Assembly: GCF_050436995.1 (NCBI RefSeq)
Contig: NC_134767.1
Location: forward strand, 8,680,001-8,744,000
Length of the DNA stretch: 64,000 nucleotides
Reading direction: 5' to 3'
From: Anticarsia gemmatalis
Lineage: Eukaryota > Arthropoda > Insecta > Lepidoptera > Erebidae
The notes under the pieces are model-generated. The model did no database searches. It had not been told where the DNA came from and saw only the letters and a list, made by a program, of their open reading frames with translations. A program made the position numbers and the translations under genes. Positions 1 through 10,039 of this stretch are shown piece by piece (the stretch's first letter is position 1; each line of letters starts with the position of its first letter).

Positions 1-1736
1 TTTTGATGCGTATATTATTAATAGATAAGGTAATACAAGAGGAAGTTTTATGTGTAAAATAGCTGTTTAAATCGAAGCTGGGGCGACTAGTTTTGTATAT
101 AAATATGTGAGCAAAAATTTCAGCTAAATTAAAAAACGTTAGGTGCATCTTATGCAGCCAAAAACGTCATATTCAACAGACAAATTTGGAACCAGACATC
201 TGAGAGAGGTTTAGAATTTTAATCTAGCATTTAGTTTACATAAATATATAAATTTCAATTACCAAAACACTTCCAAAATCGACAATTCCATCACAACAAA
301 ATTTCATTATCTTCAAGATTCGAGAAACCTTAGTAATTCCTCAAGAATCAATCGAGTTCACAAAAGAACAGACACAAAGATTGAACATATAACGTTTCTT
401 TTGTCACGAAGGTATTTGCCATTGATGGTAGTTACCATTTGGCATTTGCCACGAATGGTATGTACCACTGGACGAGAGTTTGATCAAAGGAAATTTTTGG
501 GAGTATTTCGAGGTTAAATGAGTTCTTTTGAGAATTGATTGGATAGTTCTGTGTAAGTGGTTTTTCTTAATGGCTCTTGTATTTGCCGCGTTTAGGAAGA
601 GTATGCTTTTGGCTGATCGTAAGGTTATAGTGTCGTTTCTGTGTTTAGTATTATTGGTTTTGTTAGTCTAGATAATTATTCTAGAGTTTTGTGGTCTGTT
701 AATGGCTAATTCCTTCTAGTTTTTTAGTGGAAAACATGCGTTATGTAGCAAATAAAATAGAGTTCTTTCTTTAGAGAACACATCATGTGACATACGAAAA
801 GCAAAATGCAAATGGCGGGTCTTTATTTGGGTTTAATATAAGCTATCATTAGTATCATTTGATATCCCAAAAATTAAGATGAGGGCAGATCTAAATGAAA
901 ATAAATTTAAATACTAAAGAAAAAGAGCTAAGGTCTTCAAAACGGTGGTAAACTAGGTTTTGATCTTTTTTATCTTTAAGAAAAAAAATCTTGTAAAAAA
1001 TACCCGTACACAGAAGTATAACAGTTGTCTATTTTAAATTAAATGAATTAAGGTTCTTTCAGACAAAAAGCAGTATATTCAGTGTGCAAAAAATACTAGA
1101 ATCTTCTAAATTGCTTTAAGATCTTTAAGCGGTGGTTACTTTTTATCCTCAATGATTGTGAAGGCTGTTAAAAGGCAGGCCAATAATTAGGTACTTTCTA
1201 TTTGGGTCACGGTTATAGAAGTGCTCCTTGGAGAACGCTCTAATATTTCATTCACTGAAAATTTTCCCTTTTTAGTGTTTTCAGGTTTGTGGTCTTGGAT
1301 GAAGGGAAGTTAGAGTAGTTTTTTAAACGCTAAAATTGATATTTTGCTTACATTCTAGGTTAGTATGATAATATATTGTGTCTGAAAAGGCTTATTATTA
1401 TTGATGTTTTTATTGCCAGATAACTTTAATAATATTTTTTTTTATGACTTCTCCAAATTTTCCTAGAATGTCTAAATTGTTTATTCAGATCCAAAATTAT
1501 GATAATATTTTATTGCTGTGTCATACATAAATTCAGAAGTAGCTGTATGACGTGAAAGGCCTTCAACAATAAGTCATAATCGCCAAAAAGGTTACCATTC
1601 CAATTTCTTCTTCCTAGTTAGAAATACTTTCAAAAACCTAACAAACTTTCATAATCAACTAAATATCAAAGAAAAAAAAAACTCAGCACGAAAAATGATT
1701 TGGCAAATTCCGTTCCGTTTCACGTTTAGAGTGAAA
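1..1736. other. AT-rich stretch without recognisable genes
   Basis: No open frame of note and no copy of the repeat families found elsewhere in the window. The only local structure is at about 409-480, where a roughly 33-base sequence containing ttgcca and taccat is imperfectly repeated. It reads as neutral intronic or intergenic sequence. Confidence 0.6.
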
Positions 1737-1744
1737 TTATAAAA

Positions 1745-1875
1745 CAGGTCGGGTCTTTTGGGCCCCGAGGGACGGAGGGGGGAGGTGGCTCAATTGTACG
1801 CTAATCGCTCGCTTGTTTACTAAAGTGCGTTCGGGACTGGGTATAGTGCGGTGTGAGTGACCGCGAGGGAAGGGC
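1745..1875 (+). promoter_or_regulatory. GC-richer block, candidate promoter or 5'UTR
   Basis: A GC-rich island in AT-rich surroundings, containing ggccccgag at 1761-1769 and agtgcggtgtgagtga at 1845-1860. The same two words occur in the same order near the other end of the window (61672-61680 and 61722-61737). An A in an AGT context followed by a G-rich stretch resembles an insect initiator. No TATA box is obvious and no open frame follows. An old repeat with two copies is equally possible. Confidence 0.2.
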
Positions 1876-1989
1876 TAGAGGTTTTTGAAACAAAACTTGA
1901 ACGAGATATATTATATTTTTGGGATAGTTGTTTCTTAGTAGAATTATTGAGACGTCATGGATTTTTGCTATCCTGTGCGTTCGTTTTAG

Positions 1990-2535
1990 GGAATTTTTCA
2001 TTTAAAATATTTTAATGCCGTGATTTGTTAAAAATATTATTCCATCTAAGAATTATCTAGCTATAGTAATCGACGATTCAGTCATTACATTAAATACTTA
2101 GATTTTTTGTAACAATTCATCATTGGCACTTTAACATAAAAATCTTTGCGATAGTTAAATATAATTCATAAAACCTTATTCAATTACTAAAGACACCTTC
2201 AACTTAATTACAAATAAAATAATGAACTTCCTTTATAAACCTTATTTTCTTACGTTTTCTAAGGAAATTGGACCAAAATATATTTAGAATGTGCCAGGTA
2301 ATTGTCCGGTATTTATTGCTCACTTAAAACGGAGACGATAGGTAAGATAATTGTATTTAGTTAATTAAATTAACGCTTCAGTTAATATGAGATGAAATTG
2401 AAGATGTTTTAATTCCTTTAAGGGAAGTAAATAATTATTGTTTCTATTGATGATGTTCTAATATCTCTATCGGTCTCGTGTTTATGTTTTTAGGTTTTAG
2501 GAGTACCAAATTCGTATACTAAACAGTGTCCAAAG
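1990..2535. other. AT-rich stretch, nothing recognised
   Basis: Very AT-rich with runs of t and a. No repeat-family match, hairpin or open frame worth reporting was seen. Confidence 0.6.
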
Positions 2536-2538
2536 AAA

Positions 2539-2755
2539 AAAATGGGGCAAGGGTCTTTTCCTATACGAGTGGGGGTTTAGGCATTGAGTCCGACCTGGCC
2601 AAGTGCGGGTTTGGGACTTTGTATGACCTCCATTACTATATTAAAGAAATTTTAAGCATGCAATGTTTCAGTACGAAGGTTTCCTTCACCGTTAGAATTC
2701 TAATACTCTTGAAAACTGAAGGTTCAAATCGCTACAACTAAGACCCCACACCAAA
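2539..2755 (-). mobile_element. SINE-A copy, diverged
   Basis: Read on the minus strand it follows SINE-A: a degraded B-box region near 2720-2745, the body motif for 'cggtgaaggaaaacatcg' near 2665-2690, 'cttggccaggtcggactcaatgcc' type sequence at 2580-2605, and the 3' end 'agacccttgccc' at 2545-2555. It is decayed and no clear target-site duplication was found. The long frames read through it are incidental. Confidence 0.75.
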
Positions 2756-2801
2756 GCAGCTGAGTCACGCAAGTCCAAATGTACTGTAAAGTGTACAGTC
2801 A

Positions 2802-2846
2802 GCGTATACACTCTGTATACAGTGCGTATACATGCTGTATACCTGA
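2802..2846. repeat. Short tandem of gtatac-containing 22-mers
   Basis: Two adjacent units of about 22 bases, each carrying two gtatac palindromes (gcgtatac...ctgtatac). The word is self-complementary, so the stretch can form several alternative small hairpins. It ends about 90 bases upstream of the foldback MITE at 2937. Confidence 0.5.
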
Positions 2847-2936
2847 ATGGAGCTCTTTATACATCGTATTGGGAAAAATGAAGGTGACAGTGTATGAACG
2901 TTTTATGTGGATCGTGGTTATGTATGATCAGCGGGT

Positions 2937-3094
2937 CTATCACGTATCTCAGTTAACAACTAGTGTACGTCAATTTGACGGTCACTATTCAGTACATTGC
3001 TGCTTTGATGCAAATGTTAATTATGATAATCCAAGGGAGAAACAATGTACAGCATAGTGGTTTTCAAATAGTTGTCAATTGAGATACGTGATAG
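2937..3094. mobile_element. Foldback MITE (MITE-Q), copy 1
   Basis: A 158-bp element bounded by 25-nt terminal inverted repeats at 2937-2961 and 3070-3094 that match at 23 of 25 positions (ctatcacgtatctcagtt type). Inside, tcagtacattgctgc and the complement of gcatagtg/caatgtacagc also pair, so the element is largely self-complementary. A second copy lies at 22245-22402. It has no coding capacity, so mobilisation would need a transposase in trans. The superfamily was not determined. Confidence 0.75.
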
Positions 3095-3099
3095 CCCCC

Positions 3100-3960
3100 C
3101 AGGTGTATGAATGTGGATGAATTAGATGAAATTGTGTAGTTAGCGTACTTTGCTTTGATTATTCATATAAGACGATTACATAATATATTACACAATACCA
3201 AGACCAAGATAATATTGTGTATGCTTTATGATACATCTGTTTTTATATAAAAAATACCGTGAACGATTCATATTGCTTGCTATGTTGCTTTTATCACTAA
3301 ATTGTAATCTACTGTCTTACTAGAAGCTTTAATTTGCCTTGACATTTTTTTGTGGTAATAGTCTTAATTCACTATTTTATAATTTCACTAATGTCTACTT
3401 CTATTATAACGATGCTTATCTGGCTTACTTTATTATGTGTGCCAAATAAATTTGTTTGAACTGTTTTGTCGTTTGCCTAGAAGTTCGGGACTTCAAAATT
3501 AATCAATCTTTTTATAAGACAATTACATTACTCGAAAATTTCTCCTAAACCGAGCATGGAACCGTGATCTCAAGCCTTACAATTACAAACACAGTTTAAC
3601 ACAATTTTCTAAAGGCTGACATAAAACAGAAGTTAATTTTATAAAATGAACTAAATGAAAGTGGTTAAAATAAATGTTCTCAACTTAGACCTAACTTGAT
3701 TATCTCCGGTCAGTATCAAGTTGGTACTAAGTAATATAAACCGTACTTGATCTTTATTTCTTGGTTTAATCTTTTGAACTTGTTTTGATAAATGAAATAG
3801 TTTGACTGCTTCCATGGTTCAAATAGTTGTGCTCTACGCCTCGTAACTCTAGTCTCAGATTCGATTTCTGGCCAAGTAAAGTTTGGTTCTTAAAATGATT
3901 AGCTGCATAGTGGTTTTTCGTTAAATATTTTATTTTTTAATATAGGTAAGAAAATAAAAG
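3100..3960. other. Mostly unique AT-rich DNA with two decayed SINE heads
   Basis: Two weak tRNA-like B-box traces are visible, one on the minus strand near 3550-3590 (gcatggaaccgtgatctc) and one on the plus strand near 3815-3880 (ctcagattcgatttctgg). Both are too decayed for family assignment. The rest shows nothing recognisable. Confidence 0.35.
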
Positions 3961-3977
3961 GTAGGAGAACTTCGTCG

Positions 3978-4028
3978 TTCCAGAGGAGACCCTTGCCCAG
4001 CAGTTAGACAGTAACGGATTAAAAAAGC
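3978..4028 (+). mobile_element. SINE-A 3' end fragment
   Basis: Contains gaggagacccttgcccagcag followed by agacagtaacggatt and an A run. This is the 3' terminus seen in complete SINE-A copies at 14143 and 14934. Confidence 0.65.
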
Positions 4029-4175
4029 AAAATTGCCTACGCGCCAATTGAAATTTGTTCAGTAATTCAACAAAACGTAACAAACAGACTATCACACTTA
4101 TAATATTTATAGCATGGTAGTATGAAGACACCCCAATTTTTTTAGACACGTGAAATTAGACAAGACAGGTATATA

Positions 4176-4238
4176 AAATACACCATTTTAAATCCCTCTG
4201 TCAACTTTTTTGAGTATAACAGGCTGTTATTAATAAAA
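4176..4238. repeat. Unassigned 60-bp repeat, copy 1
   Basis: About 60 bases (attttaaatccctctgtc then gagtataacaggctgtta) recur at 6031-6092 with scattered changes. No further copies were noticed and no termini are evident. Confidence 0.45.
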
Positions 4239-4265
4239 TATCGAAAGAATCACGTAATTATATGA

Positions 4266-4470
4266 CTACTAGCGGACCCGACAGACGTTGTCCTGTCCAA
4301 TAAATTAAAAATTAATTAAAAAAACATTGTCCAGCAGACAAAATTGTGTATCTAGACCATTCTCAGATCCCCTTGAACATACACAAAAAATTTCATCAAA
4401 ATCGGTCCATTCGTTTAAGAGAAGTTCAGTGACATACACACTTACAGAAGAATTATATATATAAAGATCG
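4266..4470 (+). mobile_element. Retrotransposon tail, family R3
   Basis: Begins ctactagcggacccgacag and ends agaagaattatatatataa. The interior has the typical 'catcaaaatcggtccattcg' wording of lepidopteran RTE-like 3' tails. A second copy of the same family is at 32550-32743. It is non-coding, and 5' truncation leaves only the 3' untranslated part. Confidence 0.7.
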
Positions 4471-4496
4471 CTAGAAGCTTATTTACTGTAAGTAAT

Positions 4497-4902
4497 TTTT
4501 CAGATATCTAAGTATATATATTCGCTTAGCCTTTGTTCCAAACTATGTTGGAGTCGGCTTCCAGTCTCACCGGATGCAGCTGGATACCAGTGTTTTACAT
4601 GGAGCGACTGCCTATCTGACCTCCACAACCCAATTACTTGGGTATTAACACGATATCCTTCGGTAAGACTGGTTGTCAGACTTTCAAGCTTCTGACTGCT
4701 GTTAACGACTGTCAAAGATCTTCGAAAATGACAGCCGGGACCCACAATTTAACGTGCCTTCCGAAACACGGAGGAACTCGATATGTATAAGATGGTCACC
4801 CATCCACGGAACAACCTCGGCAAGCGTAGCTTAACCTCAGAGATCGATCCGTGCGGCTGTTGTAAACTAAGCCACGAGCTCCTCTTTTCAGATATCTAAG
4901 TA
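4497..4902 (-). mobile_element. Complete 5S rRNA-derived SINE (family 5S-II) with 18-bp TSD
   Basis: The element spans 4515-4884 and is flanked by a perfect 18-bp direct repeat (ttttcagatatctaagta) at 4497-4514 and 4885-4902, the mark of target-primed reverse transcription. Read on the minus strand, the 5' part matches the internal promoter region of 5S rRNA: gatctctgaggttaagc (complement of about 4824-4844) corresponds to box A, and ggatgggtgacc (complement of 4794-4805) to box C. The roughly 230-base remainder is not 5S-like. A second copy is at 12068-12388 and a fragment at 37601-37675. Confidence 0.85.
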
Positions 4903-4904
4903 AT

Positions 4905-5172
4905 AGTGTTAATGAACGACAGCTGTTCCAACATACTATCATCTCACGTTCTGATTGTTTACTAATTATATGTGATTAATATTATTGTATACTGTTCGTA
5001 TTAGATGAATAAATACTAGTTGGTTTGTGTTGCTTCGTTTGAGGTTATTTTAGGCTAAGCTAGATATTAATTTATACTTATAATAGATTAGATATTAACT
5101 TAAATTTAAATTAAGGGTAACTTTGGTGTTTACTATTATTATTAATTGATACAAACTCTTTAATTTTTTATT
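4905..5172. other. AT-rich spacer
   Basis: Nothing recognisable beyond runs of tta and tat. No frame or repeat-family match. Confidence 0.55.
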
Positions 5173-5173
5173 T

Positions 5174-5435
5174 TCCGTGCTGGGTAGGGGGTTTTCTCCC
5201 GGATGAGGAAAGGGTTAGACCTTGAGTCCATAACGTTGGTCAAATGCAGGTTGGAGACTTTGCATCCTTCAAGAAATGTGAGCTTTTAGGCATGCAAGGT
5301 TTCTTCACGATTTTTCCTCTCATCGTTAGAGCAAGTGATCATTATTTCTAATACATAGCTGTAAAAGGTCATTGATGTGTTGCCTCGGATGCGAAATGTC
5401 GACTTAGCGTGGTAGAAGTCAGATTGGCTCTCACT
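5174..5435 (-). mobile_element. SINE-A copy, nearly full length
   Basis: On the minus strand it starts with a degraded tRNA-like head (near 5400-5435), continues through 'atcaatgacc' and 'gatgagaggaaaaatcgtg' to 'aaccttgcatgcctaaaag', then ends with the tail complementary to ggggttttctcccgg. The B-box is damaged (atgcgaaatgtcg on plus), so pol III competence is unlikely. Confidence 0.75.
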
Positions 5436-5447
5436 GGAGCCTATACA

Positions 5448-5466
5448 TAGCTAGCTAGCTAGCATA
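5448..5466. repeat. ctag-rich palindrome
   Basis: Four tandem ctag/gctag words form a self-complementary run (tagctagctagctagca). Confidence 0.5.
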
Positions 5467-5469
5467 GCT

Positions 5470-6030
5470 TACATGTTCTTTAAAAAACTTAAAAGATCAA
5501 GCCTTTTTCGGAATATACTCCAGCATAAAAGCAGGCAGGGTTACCTTTCCAATCATAATTTTAGTAAAACCTAAGCTATTTTATTTCGATCAAAATACGA
5601 ATCCGAATTTTCTTAAACATTAAATATCGAAATATGGTACAGATATTGACAGCGTGCAGACGATCAAATTGTAGGTCATATACAAGTCTAGAACATTACT
5701 TTTTATGTACCTATAATATATATTATGAAAGCTAAATGATCCTTTACTTAGTATTAACTTAAGGCTTTTCTGTTTAAAGATTAGAGATTAAATACTTTGG
5801 AGTTAAATGATAAATAAAAGCCTTTTTGTTACCAGGCAAGTTTTCGTTTAAGCAAAGAAATAAAAATCGCTATCACATTTTTTACTCGCCTTGGACTTCA
5901 CTTTTTTTTCCGGCTTCGTTTGCATCATAATTTTCAAAAATAGGCATTTCACACATCATGTTATAGGCTAATGATCTTCCCCCGTAAACTTTACCATGCG
6001 GCCAAATTCCCCTTAAATCAAATCAACATT
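5470..6030. other. Unique AT-rich stretch
   Basis: No repeat-family copy or convincing frame was found. Confidence 0.5.
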
Positions 6031-6092
6031 TAATACACTATTTTAAACCTCTCTGTCTACTTGTTTGAGTATAACATGCTATTATTAATATT
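6031..6092. repeat. Unassigned 60-bp repeat, copy 2
   Basis: Partner of 4176-4238 (ttttaaacctctctgtc, then gagtataacatgctatta). The same orientation about 1.85 kb apart suggests either a local duplication or two insertions of an unrecognised element. Confidence 0.45.
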
Positions 6093-6368
6093 ATCAACTG
6101 TTTAATAACATTAAACAGGCAATATAATGCAAATGCTTTAGTAATAGAGTGTAAAATTATAGGGTAGTTGAAAATCAGAATTTCCTGTATAATCATAAAA
6201 CTCAAAAAGATGAAAATAACATTAATTACATTAGCAAGCGCCTTGTGAAACCGGTAGCCTAGGATATCAGTAAAACAACTGGAATAAAGCTGCCTTTATT
6301 GAGAAGACTACTTAGTTCATACATTTACATCTATAATGTGACTACAATTCAATGACAAATCCTTGAAT

Positions 6369-6608
6369 CTACAAACCTAACAGTAATCCAACACAGTTTT
6401 CCGCAACGACATTTCCCAAACAAAAAAAATAATAAGACAAACATATTTTCGAGCGCTCTTCACATCCTTCGCGTACTAAACAAGCGACTGTTAGCATTAC
6501 AACGAGGCACAGTAAAAAGAACATCACATTTTCACCTGGAGCCTCGTTTGAACGTACAAGTGTGTTAGTACTCGACTTTTTTCTTAAAAGGTTTTTTTTC
6601 TTTGCCAT
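6369..6608 (-). CDS. Possible small membrane ORF, unrecognised
   Basis: A 79-codon frame starting at an ATG in a good context (tacaatgg). The N-terminus is basic (about 7 K/R in the first 13 residues), residues about 27-45 form a hydrophobic segment (VMFFLLCLVVMLTVACLV), and a second hydrophobic stretch sits near the C-terminus. It does not overlap any repeat family found here. Possible splice donors inside the frame (for example after GAAGGAT, gtgaag) would allow it to be a first exon. I do not recognise the protein. A frame this short in AT-rich DNA is often fortuitous, so this is a weak candidate. Confidence 0.15.
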   Translation of the reverse strand: MAKKKNLLRKKSSTNTLVRSNEAPGENVMFFLLCLVVMLTVACLVREGCEERSKICLSYYFFCLGNVVAENCVGLLLGL

Positions 6609-6769
6609 TGTACTTACGAAGGTGATGTTTGCTTGTTAGCTGTTTCGATTTTTTTGAGTAGTGTTCAGGGATTTCCTGTTTCGGTGGAAGGATTTGTGTT
6701 TTTTTGAGTATGCAACTACATGTGTGTACACGTGAATAATAGAGATATGAACTATGTTTTTGTCATAAT

Positions 6770-7615
6770 TGGTTGATATAATATTTTTGGGCTTGCAGAA
6801 TTGCTATGAAAATGATTGCCAAAATGATTTCATAAGAAGTTTATGGAATCATTTGCTAGGATTGCTTTTTTTAATATCCTTCTACATTTATTTAACAATA
6901 TTTCCTTTGCTTAATATTTCGATAATTAACACTTATTTGCGAAACCCGCGTTTTGCCATTCAGTCCAATTTACCCTAAAAGTGCTGGTCCCATGTTTATA
7001 CGCCTTCCAGCATAATAGTTTTATAGTTAGTATGTTAAAGTTATTTTATAATATTTCAATTTAACGCAAGTATCTTATTATGTGTGAAATATTTTTTTAT
7101 TTCTCCAATAATACCACAGTTAACTTAATAACTCAAATAATACCAGACATTTACCTCAATTACTTGTACATATTTTTACAAACGCTCTTTCATAAGCCCC
7201 ATACTTCCACCCTACTAATTAAGTGCCGTAAATAATGTGCTCTAATAAAGTAATCGAAGGCCTAGTATACATATTACGTAGATAATTACTTGTTATACTA
7301 TAATTAGGTGGCATCTGGGTACTTTCCCACAGTATTTAATAACTATATTGTCCATATTTGGGGAACATTGTCTTAGTATTTGATTTTTGTTCACCAATTA
7401 TTGCTTGATGACCCACTAGGTTTATCCTGTGACTTCGGTGCATATTTTTTTCACGTATGTATAAAAATATCCCTGCACCAGTTTCAGAAAATACGTTCAG
7501 TAGCTATTGCATTGGAAAGTAACAAACAAGCAAGGTGCTAAATGAAAATTGGATTTTTTTTATATACATACGAGTATATCCAAAATTAGTATCGTGCTGC
7601 GTCGTATATGGCAAA
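6770..7615. other. AT-rich stretch with a decayed retrotransposon-tail trace
   Basis: Mostly runs of A/T. Around 7430-7530, 'ccctgcaccagtttcag' and 'cgttcagtagctattgcat' followed by 'gtaacaaacaagc' resemble the end of an RTE-like tail but are too decayed to define limits. Nothing else was recognised. Confidence 0.35.
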
Positions 7616-7617
7616 AG

Positions 7618-7826
7618 ACTGGCTTATATCTGCATGCCCTCAAGAAATGTATAACACAAATTATAGTCATGCAAGGTTTCATCATCAAGTGGTTCCTCAC
7701 CGTTAGAGCAAGCGATAATTATTTATTAACTATAAAAAAATAACTTCAAAAAGTCATAGATGTGTTGCCTGGTTCGAACCGTCGACCACTTGCGAGGGGA
7801 GTGTCAACTTATACATCTATCCTTGC
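7618..7826 (-). mobile_element. SINE-A copy, decayed
   Basis: Minus-strand SINE-A: the head at 7775-7826 (cacttgcgagggg and gtcaacttatac on plus) and the B-box complement near 7770-7785 (gttcgaacc) are visible, followed by 'aaccttgcatgac' and 'gaggaaccacttgat'. The 3' end is lost. Confidence 0.65.
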
Positions 7827-7829
7827 TTT

Positions 7830-8610
7830 GTTTGGACGTCCCAGTGTGCAGTTAATAGGAATAGTAAAATTATTCTTAAGAATGTATTTGCAATGTAGGT
7901 TGTAGCTGTTTTAATATCGTATAATTCAAGTTAATTACAGTTAAAGTGTACGTTAGCGGTTGTAATCGAGTTGAACCAGTAATCTTTGCACGACAACACA
8001 ATTTTGTGCAATCAAAACTGACCTGATTTATTCTTGCATATTTGGTTTCAGTTTTTCATATTAGGGCCACGTTTGTATTAGAAGCTAGCGCAGTTTCGCT
8101 CACGAATTTTCGTACAATTTTTCTTTCCAGTGTTAAAGATAATTTTAGAAATTAATAAATATCATTGAATAACTCACACACGGTCACTCAATTCCAAACT
8201 CAGAAGAACTTGTACTATGAGAACCAAATAACTGATGAATAGACTTGTTTTCTTCTAAATACATACTTATATAGATACATTGACAACTGATGAAACGAAT
8301 CGGTTATCCGCTCTTTGGTTTTTGTGCTTAGCAACATATTTGGCGATTTAGTTTTATATATATGAGATGGGTAACACTGGTATTATATATTTTTCATAAT
8401 ATATAGTAAGTAACATATTAGAATATAGCAAGCAATAATTGGGTCTATCCTATCTTTAATATTAACTCGCGGCGTAGACGTTGTAGACAGTAGGGAGATT
8501 GATCGATCTGCGTAGCTCGTAGCTATGTGCTACGAGAGCCGTAGACGATTGAAGTAACGAAATTACTGACTTAAATAAAACTGATTTTATCCTTTTAAAT
8601 GTAACTAAAA
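7830..8610. other. AT-rich stretch with one short retrotransposon trace
   Basis: The bases near 8317-8345 (tttttgtgcttagcaacatat) match the motif gttttgcgcttagcaacac at 24111-24125. The rest is unassigned. Confidence 0.35.
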
Positions 8611-8611
8611 T

Positions 8612-8795
8612 TGGTTTTAATGGTGAAGAAAAACATCGTGATGAAACCTTGCATAAATGAGAGTTGTTGAAAACAGTTCTTAAAGGATGCGAAGGCTTTA
8701 CACGCACTTGGCCAGCGTAGTGGACTCAAGGCCCAACCCCTCATTCCGGGAGGATACTATTGCCCAACAATGGGATTATATTTTTTTATAATCAA
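8612..8795 (+). mobile_element. SINE-A 3' half
   Basis: Contains the body motif ggtgaagaaaaacatcgtg, then gcgaaggctttacacgc, cttggccagcgtagtggactc and aggcccaacccctcattccgg, ending near cccaacaatggga. The tRNA-like head is missing (5' truncation). It abuts the 5S-derived SINE that begins at about 8803. Confidence 0.75.
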
Positions 8796-8802
8796 GGCAT
8801 AT

Positions 8803-9048
8803 GTCCACAGCCAGTTGCGTTCACCGGTCGGTTACCGATCTGCGAGTTAAGAAATCCTTGGCGAGGTCATTTCATAGATGGGTGACCGCATAGTGGTATT
8901 AGAACTGGGCGTCTCCGTGCTTCGGAGGGCACGTAAAATGTCGGTCCCGGTTGTTGTCAAATAAGATAACAATCGTTAAGCCACGACAAAGGCTTTCGGG
9001 CGGCTTGAATAACTTTGACACTAGGTTGACCACTAACCATACGATGAG
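8803..9048 (+). mobile_element. 5S rRNA-derived SINE, family 5S-I
   Basis: The 5' part is 5S-like: gagttaagaaatcc (box A region, 8844-8857) and tcatagatgggtgaccgcat (box C region, about 8872-8891). It is followed by tggtattagaactgggc, ccgtgcttcggagggcacg and the body 'aaggctttcgggcggctt'. It is the same family as 19077-19345 and 46193-46440. One box A base differs from the other copies. Confidence 0.8.
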
Positions 9049-9210
9049 AGTAATCTATCGGAAAAAGTAGCTTAAGAGTAAATAAACCAATATTCTTCAG
9101 TCTCTCTACCCACACAAGAATATGCTATTAAACGCAATACCCTTGGGCAACTGAAACCTGAAACATCAGGAGGTATTTATCTAATACATTATAACCAAAT
9201 TACATAATAA

Positions 9211-9290
9211 TTTCCCTTGATACTGAAAGGATTATAGAAAATTCACTTTCACTATCTAAATATTAGCAATATCTTCATTATACTATAATA
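9211..9290. repeat. 80-bp direct repeat, copy 1
   Basis: ttcccttgatactgaaagg, then tagcaatatcttcattat, recurs at 9961-10036 as cctcgatactaaaaggatt ... tagcaaaatcctcattat. The two copies lie in the same orientation about 750 bp apart, on either side of the LINE 3' end at 9345. Confidence 0.6.
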
Positions 9291-9344
9291 TGACTGGGAA
9301 CTCGCTCGAGTTTACTTGTATTGGTAGTTTCCTCCCCTAATCAA

Positions 9345-9488
9345 TATCAAAATCGAATCATTTATTCATTTAGGTCAATGCTGACACTTATGATAGTCAA
9401 TGATACAGATAGTGAATTTACCGCCAGTTCGGAAGGTAGGGCCAATGAGAAGAGATGGCAAGAAACTCCTGGCCACTCTTTTTAATAT
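9345..9488 (-). mobile_element. 3' end of a non-LTR retrotransposon (LINE)
   Basis: Read on the minus strand: gagtggccaggagtttcttg, then ctcattggcc, ccgaactggcggtaaattc, tgatactatcataagtgtc type sequence, and a terminal aataaatgattcgattttga. A better-preserved copy lies at 55745-55890 on the other strand. The TGATTTTGATTT-like terminal repeat is typical of LINE 3' ends. The 86-codon frame across it is probably incidental. Confidence 0.65.
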
Positions 9489-9709
9489 TTCAGTCGTTAA
9501 TAGGTTGATTTTAATTATATCTGTGTCTATCCGAATTTCAGTCAAATTCGACGATTATTTAACGTGTGGTATCATTACAGATAGTCAGACTTTTGTATTT
9601 ATCATCTTAAGTATGCATTTCGGTCGGTTAAGGCTTGTTCAGCATTTAACTAAAGATTAATTAGATTTTTGATCTTTTGTTTGAAAACTTTAAAGAAGTT
9701 ATTTTTTTA

Positions 9710-9762
9710 TCTCGCCTGTTTCTGTGTCCCTCTGCTGAAGAAAGACCTCTCCCCTAGAACGA
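9710..9762 (-). mobile_element. SINE 3' end remnant
   Basis: Plus-strand tctgtgtccctctgctgaag and aaagacctctcccctag is the complement of the common lepidopteran SINE terminus 'ggggagaggcctttgcccagcagtggga'. The body cannot be traced. A related remnant is at 30683-30738. Confidence 0.5.
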
Positions 9763-9960
9763 ACTTACCAGTAAAAAGAACTTACCTTTATTTTTTAGAA
9801 AACCTTGTTGCTCAAGGTCTTTAATTGATTGATTTTTGGTAAAAAGACACAGATTAGCTAGTGTTTAATATTTCAAAAAATTCATGCTAAACTTTACAAA
9901 AATCAGAGCAGCTATGAACACAATATAGACAAACAGACATATTTTCAATATTATTACGCA

Positions 9961-10036
9961 TTTCCCTCGATACTAAAAGGATTACAGAAAACCAGTTTCA
10001 CTATCAAAATATTAGCAAAATCCTCATTATACATGA
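9961..10036. repeat. 80-bp direct repeat, copy 2
   Basis: Partner of 9211-9290. Beyond it the flanks diverge, so it is either part of an interspersed repeat or a local duplication. Confidence 0.6.
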
Positions 10037-10039
10037 TTC

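Noticed and set aside
3936..3952. Third ratchet-like site (ttttttaatatag followed by gtaaga)
   Set aside because: The AG is preceded by A-rich sequence and no CTAAT-type branch match at proper distance; gtaaga is a weaker donor. Not convincing.
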